Source: Angiostrongylus vasorum (taxonomy: Eukaryota; Nematoda; Chromadorea; Rhabditida; Metastrongylidae). Taken from it: a stretch of 64,000 nt of DNA. This document shows positions 1 through 12,000 of the stretch, one piece after another (position 1 is the first letter of the stretch; the number at the start of each line of letters is the position of its first letter). The stretch lies in assembly GCA_018806985.1 (NCBI GenBank), contig JADANN010000187.1:558001-622000 (forward strand), given 5' to 3'. A program made the translations under genes and the position numbers. The notes under the pieces were generated by a model. That model was not told the origin of the DNA and searched no databases. It worked only from the letters and a program-made list of their open reading frames with translations.

Positions 1-3000
1 GTCGGCTTGGTGCCGTAGATCCAGGAAGAATTGGTTCGGCCGGTGTTACCTCAACTTTGGATCAGAAAAAAATAGTTTTTGTTGACGATGCCAAGGAATT
101 CTATATTGATATTCTGGAAAGCGCATGGCATGTATACTCTAGTATATTGGATGCTGATGTGCTAGACCAAGTAGAGTATGCCCTTCAGTCCTTGCTATCG
201 GAACTCGTGGGGAAGACAGATGAATACGGCATTATGGAAAGGCTAAGCGACGAATGTCGGAGAGATATTGAACCGTTTCGGAGCAGTAGTCTTGTTCAAA
301 CACACGATAACCGGGGACCAATCAAAGAAAGGCCTATTGTTGATCATGTCTCAGGATATGAAGACTGGCTATTGCAATGTTTCATAATTGGTTTTTCTAA
401 GGTTCGCCAGCATCCTGAAAAAGAACTCTTCAAAGCTTTAAAATGGATAGTTTTTGCAAAGGACACAGTATTCACTCGACATGTCCTTCCTCAACTTATC
501 ATTCGGCTCATTATCGAAAACAATGAAAGTGTGGTTAACGAGGTTCGTTCTGCCTTTGTTTACAATGCTTGACAAGCTAGTGTTTTTGGGATATGTGTGT
601 TTGAACTCAAACCATGATTCAATGAAGGCAGGGAAAATGGTTGCATACAAAGTTTACTCTTCACTGTTTGAATCTTTTTTCGACTACTTGATCATCCACA
701 TTTGATAATGGACTATGTACTATAGTAGATTGTACTAGTAGCAAGAGCGTTATTGCGAAGGAGAAAGCGTCGAGTGGAGTTAAAATTTTTTTTCTCTTTT
801 TTGCTTTTTTTAGTACTGTGATGAAATGACAAGTGTTCTTCGTCGTGTTACCACAAACGCTGCGGGTTGGGTGCGGCTAGCAGCGCACGTGGTTTTCTCA
901 GTTCTCGATACGCTAGAGCAATACGCAATACGAAGATTAGTTAAGAAAAGGAACAATGATAAGGTTAGTTCTGTTCGTCTTGGACGTGAACCACTTTATC
1001 GGTTGGAGTGGAATTTGATTTGTTCTTTTTTCTAATTCCGAGAGATTCCACACCTTCGTGTTTTAAGGAATTAGAGCGAACGCAATCATTTCTTTCCCGT
1101 GTTTTTTCGGAAACAACGAATAGTGGTTCATTGCTGGTGGTAGTGGCTGCGGAGAGATGTCAGTGCATGCATAGGGCACTTCGATGGTGTGAACAGCATG
1201 AAATTAAACAACGAAATTCTGGCTGCGAAAGTTTCGATCGGAGTCATTTTTACACTCTTGAGGTTGGTAAATCGTTCAACTTTTTGTTTTCCATTGTAAA
1301 TTTTTTTACTTCCGTTTAATAGTTTTTCTCCTCTGTCTTTAATTTCCTTTTCTCTGGCTTTGTCTTTCCTTTCTAGTCAACTCCTTTTTTTTAAATCATT
1401 CTTTTTTTCTCTTACTGCTAGCGTATCTACACACAACTACAAAACATTGATGGCGTGCTGGGATCATTTGAATGTATTTCCTCCTTCACATCCCCAACAG
1501 CAGATGAGCGAATCCTTGCACTTGAAGCTATTGGAGATTATAATGAAGCACTTCCACTTTATTCACAATCGGTTAACAGCAAAGAGGTAACACACAATCA
1601 GTTCTTATTTGGTCTTTTCGTGCTTATGATTTACTGAGAACTTGGGCTAAAAAACCTTTAATGTTGTAATTCAGTGCTTTCTCATTTAAATCTATCCTTG
1701 TACTTATTAATTCTTAGCTGTACTTCTCAATTCGTTTTTATCTTATTCAGCTTCAACTTATCAAATGTCTACTGCGTCTGAATCAACCTCAGCTGGCGCT
1801 AAATACAGCAATCTCATTCCATGAAATTGAAGACATATCACCACAGCTTGCTAGCTCTTTGATGTCAAGTCAATTGGAAGCCACCTGGCATCTGAGAGAT
1901 TGGGGTAGACTAGAAAAGATGGTACAGGTTGGTCGTTAGTGCATTTAGATTCTTTGTTCAAAGAAGAGAGCGCCGTTTTAGTTTTCGAGAAACAATTATT
2001 TAATCATAGCCATACTTTGACATCATATTCTGTTCGTTTAACCAACAGTAGTGATATGATAACTACGTTTATCTTCCCAGTTCATAATAATATAACTGTT
2101 TCTCAACTTCTATATTTCCATTAGGAGTAGCTGATTAACCACACATGCTAAATTTACAGCAATCTGATCCACTGTTAGACCGTGACGACTCTTCATGGGG
2201 TGCTGCTTGTGCCTCAATATTATGTGCTGTGAAACGTCGCGAGTCGTGTAAATTGTCCGAAAGGCTGTTGGCAGCAAGACAGCGTCTTGTTGAACGAATT
2301 ACAGCAAAAACCATTGAGGATTCGGATACCTATACCCAAGCATACAAATATATCGTTAAGTTAGTGTTTTATTTTTTATAATATGCGATGAGTATCCGTA
2401 GTATAACTGGAAGATAATGCAGTATTTAAAGTTGAGATTCTAGACGTTTCAGTTGGTTGTCCACTGAGAAATCTGTAGTGGTATGCGCCATAATAAATTC
2501 GCTACGCCATATATGTTCACGCCGTTGGTATTTCGACCCGTTTTGCTGGCCATTCGTCCACTTTGTCTCTTTTTTTTGAGCTTGTTGACTTGATGAAGTA
2601 TTGATCTGCATCAGAAATGCTTTCCCTCTGCAGCTAATTTGAAAGCGATGCTAATATGAGTCTGAACATGATGTAGGCTGACTTTATTAATATTACTAAG
2701 AACATTGGTTAAGAAATCCAATTAAAATTCTGTTTAGCCTCCATATATTAGAAGAGACAGAAGAATGCACGCGTACGTTATCACTTCTTACTTCACAAAA
2801 GAAGGTGAATCTCGATGCGGTTCTGGATAAGTGGCAGGTGAGCAGCATATTTAACAGTTAGGGTGCTATATGAGTTGATTTCCACTCAGGTGGTGTGAAA
2901 ATAACGAGTTTCTGACTTTGAGCTAATCTCCGTTTTATCTGTAATATATAGTCTTCAGCGTAGAGTTCTGATTATGTGCAGTTTTATACACAATGAAGCC

Positions 3001-6000
3001 GTGATAACATGCAGTTTTATTCTGCCATAAGGGAAGGCTAGATGAGGAGAGAGCAAAAACTGAGAAGTGAACGGCTTGACCAAAAATGATGGTCCTATTA
3101 CACATTTTAGAAAGAGGGCACGTGTCACGCTACTATTACGAAGAAATCTACGTTGTCTATTATGCATATATATTGCTGTACGAAGCAGTATGCATCATTT
3201 ATGTCGGCATTTACATGACATGTCATCACTGTCATTGAGCGTATCTCAGCGCTTCTTGCATTCGAATCCTTTTTTCTCGCATTTACCGTCCACAGAACTG
3301 TTCTAACATTTCGTTTTGTTGTTTCGGCTGCTACCTGAAGATTTCATCTTCTTTATGAATGTCGTAGAATCCTGGTCGAGTCCATTCTTCTTGCAATCTT
3401 CAACATAGTCCAGCTAAGGCGTTCCTATGTGGACTGGAGGAGAGCATTGAGGACGGGGTCGAACTAGTACCTTTGCTTGTATGCCCTTACTAAAGGTAGA
3501 GATAAAGGCTATTCTTTATGACATATAGGTCGTTAGCTATTAATTATTTATTTAATTATTGGCAAAAATGCTTTTTTTACATTTATATTCACATGTGATA
3601 AAATTTCGAAAAAATTGAGCTGTTTATATTTGTTTAGGCTCGCTCGGAATCTGTTGTCCAGTGTTCTAACATTCTGGAACCAATTTTGAGAGTACGTCGT
3701 GAATTACTTCGGGCAGCCGGAGATGTAGGGTCAGTCGCTCGTCCGGATGTGGATAACGCTCTCATGCAACTCCTAGTTCAGGTAAAAATTTTTTATCTAT
3801 TGATTCAAACGCTACCATGTGGTTGTACTAAGACACACATAGATTCAATGGATTAAGTTTTTTTTCTGTACGTGACTTATATACCTTTCGTGTACGCGTA
3901 CTATACTCAAGCAAACATGCACCGATGCCCCCTGCTTCTTTGTTGTGGTCATCGATGCGACTGAAATCTGTAGTAAGTACACAGGAGGCGGTTTCTCGTT
4001 CAATATATTGGGTTGGTACATATGAAATGTCCGATTTTATTGTTTTAATATTCCATGCAATTTTTTTAAATAAAAAATTTTTTTCTTCACATATGTTTAA
4101 TGCATATTTTTTGAAGCACAGAGTCTGCTTTTTTTAAAATCTGGTATTGGTTTTTTCTCAAGATCTATTACTTTAACAAGTTCATAGGCTTTAACATTAG
4201 TATGAATCAACGTGGTATTCATGTCCTTTTTTTCGTACGAGTGGAAGAGTGGACATAGTGCCGCTGCAGGAGTTCGGAATATCGTCAAGTTTGGCGTGAA
4301 GTTTGGTGAATCAACAGTGCGAGCGTGGTTCCTGAAATTCCGATCTAGTGATTTCGACCTCGAAGTTAACGAAGGCCTCAGACGTCCCAATGAACTTGAT
4401 GACGACGAATTGAAGGCACTAGTGAAAGCAAACACGCGAACAACTGTTGAAGAGCTTGCAGAACAGCTTGACGTAAGCACAGGAACAATTCGCGCTTGGA
4501 TCACATAGGAAAGACAAAAAAAAATCGACAAGTGGGTGCCGAACGAATTAAACGACAATCGAAAGAATCGCCGTTTTGAAATGTACTCTGCTATTATTCT
4601 GCACAACAGAATTGATCGTTTTCTTGATCGAATTGTGACGTGCGACAAGTGAATTCTGTACAAAAGCCGGCTACGTTCAGCTCAATGGTTGGATGCGATT
4701 AGGCCCCACAGCACTTCCCAAAGCTGAAATTGCACCAAAAAAGGTTATGGTGACTGTTTGGTGGTCTGAAGCCGGGCTGATTCATCAACTTTTTGAATCC
4801 AAGCGAAACGATTACGGCAGAGAAGTATTGCCAACAAATCGACGAAATGCACCGTGAACACCAACAACAACGGCCGACATTATTCAACAGAAAAGGACCA
4901 ATCCTTCTCCACGATAACGCCCGGGCTCACTTCGCCGAACCAGCGCTGCAGCTACGAAACTTTGAATCATCCGCCATATTCACCAGACCATTCTCCTACC
5001 GAATATCACTTTTTCAAGCACCTCGACAACTTCCTGGGCGAGAAAAGCTTCACCAGTCACGATGACGCAAAAAATGCCTTTAACGAATTCATCGCTTCTA
5101 GAATTCCAGAATTTTGTGCTACTAAAATAAGTAAACTTGTTTCTTGTTGGCGAAAATATGCTAATTCTAACGATGCTTATTACGCCTAATAAAATTTAGT
5201 ATGAAAAAAAGTTATGCTTATTTAAAATTTGCTTTCAAAATCGGACATTTCATGTGTTACAGCTTTATAGAACCATGTACATTCCATAGGGGACCTGGAA
5301 ACATATCGTGAGTATGCCCAGTCCTAAGGTCTAATACGAGAGCTATGATAGTTATCCCCTTAAGCGAGTGATACCCACTGGGAAACTGAAACAAACGGAC
5401 ACCATGAATGGCCTTAATGGTGCCTGTTCAAGCTGTCCAAAAAATAAACAAGTTTGTAACTGGTCCACGTGACTGGAGACTTCGCAAAAAAAATATCCAA
5501 GTGCTTTTGAATTTTTGATTTCAGGCCTACGAATTCTGCGTTTTTTCGGACGTTTGTAGTTTGAAGCAAGTCGAACACACTTGTTCGATTACATAAGGTC
5601 ATCCATTCTTATATTGCAGAGTTGTCGATTGGCTCGTCAGTCTGGCCATCTGCAGATAGCTTGGACATTTTTGGTGGAAGCCAAGGCGTTAGGTGTTAAC
5701 CTGAAGGACGTTGGGATGGAAGAGGCCAGGTTTCAATTTCAGAAGGTAAATTTTATCTTCTCTATTTCCTCTTAAGTTCGGTTTAAATCAAAGAGATATT
5801 TCTAGGGAAATCAATCGCAAGCAATCGGACTTCTAACCAAGCTACTCAACACAAAGTTCGCGGAAATGAATCAGTTGTTCACAAGTTTCGTTCAGTGGCA
5901 TGAGAGTGGTGCGAAGAACACTGTAGATTCTCCGGAAGTTTTGGTGAAGCGTACCAGCAAAGAGTCGAGAGCAGCATTCGCCGAGGTGAAAACAAGATTA

Positions 6001-9000
6001 TTTAAGACACCCACGACGAGTAACAGATATAGGCGACGAAAGTGAGACAGAGCGGTCTTTTGTACTCTCGCGACACTTCAGTGAGCCTTGTTATGGTGTG
6101 GATGTGGTCCATCGTACTAAATGCTTTTCGAAATCCTGCTTGCTCACATGGCTGTCCTTCGTCCAGTGTTCTGTCATTCCTATTTAGGATGACTCGAGAA
6201 AAAAGTTTGTAGACGACAGACAGCAAACAGATTGGGTGATAGTTGTCTATATCGTGGAGGTCACCCTTCTAACGTGTGAAGAGCCGAGGCAGTGTTGTTA
6301 CGAGGACTAGCGGGAAGTTTTTCAGGTGTTCAGGTCTTATCTTGTCGGGCGTGGTGCTGTCCGACTTTCCACCGATGAAATAGTATGTCGGATTTCGGAA
6401 GAGAGAATCGGTGGTACGACGTTTGTATCCTCCTTTATTTATTATGAGTGCTGGAGGACATGGCTATTGAAGAAATCTGAGTGTTAATTGTGGAAGGTTT
6501 TCTCTGCTGTCTTTCCGGAAACCGTCACTATTCCGTCTATGCATCGCTGTGCAGTCATCGTGGTTTTGTAATTGGCGAAGTTTCCATGGGTTTTGCGAGT
6601 GCGTTTCCCAGCCTGTACCGTTCGCCCATAACTGATACTTTTCTCTCTTTAAGATCTTCTTTTTTTCGTCCCTGTGCATTGCTTTTCAAGTTCGGACGTG
6701 AGTTGGCGGTTGCATGCCTCTCGTGCCATTCCACGCTTGCGTATCAGCTCGAGTGTTTCTTGAGACAGACGTCTCTTGGTGACCTTCGAACTGTCGGCTT
6801 TCACTGCGCTATCGTGAAGATGTTGAATAAACCGATGGTATTCTTTGTCGATGTTATCAAGAACGGAATCTTCTTAACAAACGAAATGAATGAACTGAAT
6901 AAGTCCCAGTTTAGGGTGGTTTTGGGATTTCGTTTCCTGAATTTTTGTAGTTGCAGACTTTTTTTCCTGTTTCAGGAGAAATGAAATCTTGCACGAAGGA
7001 GCAGATGATCTGCTTCCGTGTAGAATTTTTGGCACAACAGCGACATCACCGATCAGCCACACTTTCGATTTGCTTGTCTTCAGTTTCGCTATTGTACTCT
7101 CCATTGCACGACTTCCACGTCTGGCGTTGGGAGTGGAGCTTCTGGAATTGCGAGTTACCATGGATGGTCTTGGTCGTCATGATAAACTCAGACAGCCGCT
7201 CACCCTACTCGTTCTACTCTAATCCGTGGGTCCCAATGTGACGTTCTTTTGGGTCAAATCTTCTCGTTAAAATCTCCAGTGAGCGACTGTGTTTTCGTCG
7301 TAGCTTGGTGTTAGTTCGTAAACGACGAAGAATGTCAAGGCCGATATTGAACCACATTTCTTAAATTGTAAATGTCCTGTTCGAGTTGTTTGTTGTTCGA
7401 ATGAATCGATGTTCATGGCCGAACTTGTCAACGCCGACGTCGCCGACTCCCCTACCGTCGCATGTTCCATTGAACAGTTCTTCTCCAGTGTCATGGACGG
7501 CATTGAATGGGTGGCGTTTCCTCGACTCAGCCATTCTGGTGACGTCATTTATTATCCTTCTTGCCTGCTTGATCAAATTCACCATCGAGGACTCTGATGC
7601 AAGTGTGCGTGCATTGTAGTTGCAGATCGCCATCTTAGTCCTTTGCGACTTAGGCGGCCTCGAATGGCCGTGAGATTTTAGCAGTGCTTGCATTGGTGTG
7701 TGCCGTCGATTTCGTGGTGTAGTGGTTATCACATCTGTCTTACACACAGGAGGTCGGCGGTTCGTGTCCGCCCGAGATCACTGTTTTGATTTGACTTCTT
7801 TGTTAACGGAACAGCATTTCTCTTCTTGATTCGTTACATTTCAATCACAGCAGTACCTGCATTGGTGTGTGTCGTCGATCTCGTAGTGTAGTGGTTATCA
7901 CATCTGTCTTACACACAGAAGGTCGGCGGTTCGAGCCCGCCCGAGACCACTGTTTTGATTTCACTTCTTTGGGAACGGAACAGCATTTCTCTTCTTGATG
8001 TGTTACATTTCAATCACAGCAGTACTTGCATTGGTGTGTGTCGTCGATCTCGTGGTGTAGTGGTTATCACATCTGTCTAACACACAGAAGTTCGGCGGTT
8101 CGAGCCCGCCCGAGATCAATCTTTTGACTTCGCTTCTTTCTCAACGAAACAGTATTTCTCTTCGCGGTGCGTTACATTTCAATCACAGCGGTACTTGCAT
8201 TGGTGTGTGTCGTCGATCTCGTGGTGTAGTGGTTATCACATCTGTCTTACACACAGAAGGTCGGCGGTTCGAGCCCGCCCGAGATCACTGTTTTGATTTG
8301 ACTTCTTTGTTAACGGAACAGCATTTCTCTTCTTGATTCGTTACATTTCAATCACAGCGGTACTTGCATTGGTGTGTGTCGTCGATCTCGTGGTATAGTG
8401 ATTATCACATCTGTCTAACACACAGAAGGTCGGCGGTTCGAGCCCGCCCGAGATCACTGTTTTGATTTGACTTCTTTGTTAACGGAACAGCATTTCTCTT
8501 CTTGATTCGTTACATTTCAATCACAGCAGTACCTGCATTGGTGTGTGTCGTCGATCTCGTGGTGTAGTGGTTATCACATCTGTCTTACACACAGAAGGTC
8601 GGCGGTTCGAGCCCGCCCGAGATCAATCTTTTGACTTCGCTTCTTTCTCAACGAAACAGTATTTCTCTTCGCGGTGCGTTACATTTCAATCACAGCGGTA
8701 CTTGCATTGGTGTGTGTCGTCGATCTCGTGGTATAGTGATTATCACATCTGTCTAACACACAGAAGGTCGGCGGTTCGAGCCCGCCCGAGATCACTGTTT
8801 TGATTTGACTTCTTTGTTAACGGAACAGCATTTCTCTTCTTGATTCGTTACATTTCAATCACAGCAGTATCTGCATTGGTGTGTGTCGTCGATCTCGTGG
8901 TGTAGTGGTTATCACATCTGTCTTACACACAGAAGGTCGGCGGTTCGAGCCCGCCCGAGATCACTGTTTTGATTTGACTTCTTTGTTAACGGAACAGCAT

Positions 9001-12000
9001 TTCTCTTCTTGATTCGTTACATTTCAATCACAGCAGTACCTGCATTGGTGTGTGTCGTCGATCTCGTGGTGTAGTGGTTATCACATCTGTCTTACACACA
9101 GAAGGTCGGCGGTTCGAGCCCGCCCGAGATCACTGTTTTGATTTGACTTCTTTGTTAACGGAACAGCATTTCTCTTCTTGATTCGTTACATTTCAATCAC
9201 AGCAGTATCTGCATTGGTGTGTGTCGTCGATCTCGTGGTGTAGTGGTTATCACATCTGTCTTACACACAGAAGGTCGGCGGTTCGAGCCCGCCCGAGATC
9301 AATCTTTTGACTTCGCTTCTTTCTCAACGAAAGCAGTATTTCTCTTCGCGGTGCGTTACATTTCAATCACAGCGGTACTTGCATTGGTGTGTGTGTCGTC
9401 GATCTCGTGGTGTAGTGGTTATCACATCTGTCTTACACACAGAAGGTCGGCGGTTCGAGCCCTGCCCGAGATCACTGTTTTTGATTTGACTTCTTTGTGA
9501 ACGGAACAGCATTTCTCTTCTTGATGCGTTACATTTCAATCACAGCAGTACCTGCATTGGTGTGTGTCGTCGATCTCGTGGTGTAGTGGTTATCACATCT
9601 GTCTTACACACAGAAGGTCGGCGGTTCGAGCCCGCCCGAGATCACTGTTTTGATTTGACTTCTTTGTTAACGGAACAGCATTTCTCTTCTTGATTCGTTA
9701 CATTTCAATCACAGCAGTATCTTGCATTGGTGTGTGTCGTCGATCTCGTGGTGTAGTGGTTATCACATCTGTCTTACACACAGAAGGTCGGCGGTTCGAG
9801 CCCGCCCGAGATCAATCTTTTGACTTCGCTTCTTTCTCAACGAAACAGTATTTCTCTTCGCGGTGCGTTACATTTTCAATCACAGCGGTACTTGCATTGG
9901 TGTGTGTCGTCGATCTCGTGGTATAGTGATTATCACATCTGTCTAACACACAGAAGGTCGGCGGTTCGAGTCCCGCCCGAGATCACTGTTTTGATTTGAC
10001 TTCTTTGTTAACGGAACAGCATTTCTCTTCTTGATGCGTTACATTTCAATCACAGCAGTACTTGCATTGGTGTGTGTCGTCGATCTCGTGGTGTAGTGGT
10101 TATCACATCTGTCTTACACACAGAAGGTCGGCGGTTCGAGCCCGCCCGAGATCAATCTTTTGACTTCGCTTCTTTCTCAACGAAACAGTATTTCTCTTCG
10201 CGGTGCGTTACATTTTCAATCACAGCGGTACTTGCATTGGTGTGTGTCGTCGATCTCGTGGTGTAGTGATTATCACATCTGTCTAACACACAGAAGGTCG
10301 GCGGTTCGAGTCCGCCCGAGATCACTGTTTTGATTTGACTTCTTTGTTAACGGAACAGCATTTCTCTTCTTGATGCGTTACATTTCAATCACAGCAGTAC
10401 TTGCATTGGTGTGTGTCGTCGATCTCGTGGTGTAGTGGTTATCACATCTGTCTTACACACAGAAGGTCGGCGGTTCGAGCCCGCTGGAGATCAATCTTTT
10501 GACTTCGCTTCTTTCTCAACGAAACAGTATTTCTCTTCGCGGTGCGTTACATTTTAATCACAGCGGTACTTGCATTGGTGTGTGTCGTCGATCTCGTGGT
10601 GTAGTGGTTATCACATCTGTCTTACACACAGAAGGTCGGCGGTTCGAGTCCCGCCCGAGATCACTGTTTTGATTTGACTTCTTTGTTAACGGAACAGCAT
10701 TTCTCTTCTTGATGCGTTACATTTCAATCACAGCAGTACTTGCATTGGTGTGTGTCGTCGATCTCGTGGTGTAGTGGTTATCACATCTGTCTTACACACA
10801 GAAGGTCGGCGGTTCGAGCCCGCCCGAGATCACTGTTTTGATTTGACTTCTTTGTGAACGGAACAGCATTTCTCTTCTTGATGCGTTACATTTCAATCAC
10901 AGCAGTACTTGCATTGGTGTGTGTCGTCGATCTCGTGGTGTAGTGGTTATCACATCTGTCTTACACACAGAAGGTCGGCGGTTCGAGCCCGCCCGAGATC
11001 ACTGTTTTGATTTGACTTCTTTGTTAACGGAACAGCATTTCTCTTCTTGATGCGTTACATTTCAATCACAGCAGTACTTGCATTGGTGTGTGTCGTCGAT
11101 CTCGTGGTGTAGTGGTTATCACATCTGTCTTACACACAGAAGGTCGGCGGTTCGAGCCCGCCCGGAGATCAATCTTTTGACTTCGCTTCTTTCTCAACGA
11201 AACAGTATTTCTCTTCGCGGTGCGTTACATTTCAATCACAGCGGTACTTGCATTGGTGTGTGTCGTCGATCTCGTGGTATAGTGATTATCACATCTGTCT
11301 AACACACAGAAGGTCGGCGGTTCGAGCCCGCCCGAGATCACTGTTTTGATTTGACTTCTTTGTTAACGGAACAGCATTTCTCTTCTTGATGCGTTACATT
11401 TCAATCACAGCAGTACCTGCATTGGTGTGTGTCGTCGATCTCGTGGTGTAGTGGTTATCACATCTGTCTTACACACAGAAGGTCGGCGGTTCGAGCCCGC
11501 CCGAGATCACTGTTTTGATTTGACTTCTTTGTGAACGGAACAGCATTTCTCTTCTTGATGCGTTACATTTCAATCACAGCAGTACTTGCATTGGTGTGTG
11601 TCGTCGATCCTCTTTACTCGTCCTACCCAACGCCGCCGTATCGGGGGCTCTTTCGGGATTAGGGGATTAGGTCCGCCTATTTTACTGTGTTCAGAGTTTC
11701 TTATTCACATATAGCTTCCTGTGCTCTGAACGTGGGCTCTGGGTATACTCACGAGTAGCTTGCCAGTCTCTCCTAGAGTAGACGAGGAGTTTATTTGTTG
11801 GAGGCGACTTCTAACAACCTTCTATATACTTGCTTTTTTACTCGGTTGCAAGCTTTTGGCCGAATTGACTCGTAGATTACAATCTGCAAGAACGAGAACA
11901 AGCCCATGCACGTATGCCTTCAAAAGCTATATGCCAAATCGGTGCGGCAGAAACAGGGATTTTATCTCCTGGATCCACCTACCTCTCACCGAAACAAAGG

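Larger units (their letters stand above)
7681..11609 (+). repeat. Tandem array: 23 units of ~169 bp, each with one tRNA-Val gene
   Basis: Successive tRNA starts are 169-172 bp apart. Each unit is a 73-74 nt tRNA followed by a ~96-bp spacer with a T4 run right after the tRNA, a Pol III stop. Two spacer types alternate. Type A begins CTGTTTTGATTTGACTTC. Type B begins ATCTTTTGACTTCGCTTC and occurs after copies 3, 6, 10, 13, 15, 17 and 21. Seventeen copies have anticodon TAC and six have AAC. The array stops inside a 24th unit at 11609, four bases into its tRNA. All copies share the strand of the host ATR gene and lie in its tenth visible intron. Confidence 0.95.

Noticed and set aside
4097..4663. 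188-codon minus frame at the mariner element
   Set aside because: Antisense of the mariner transposase relic; no domain on that strand.
8124..11302. Repeated protein frames such as [20 protein letters not shown] in the tRNA array
   Set aside because: They are translations of tRNA-Val plus spacer and recur only because the DNA is tandem; no coding signal.
7681..11609. CRISPR-like array (regular repeats and spacers)
   Set aside because: The 169-bp units are homogeneous through both tRNA and spacer, the tRNA folds are clear, and the host is a eukaryote.
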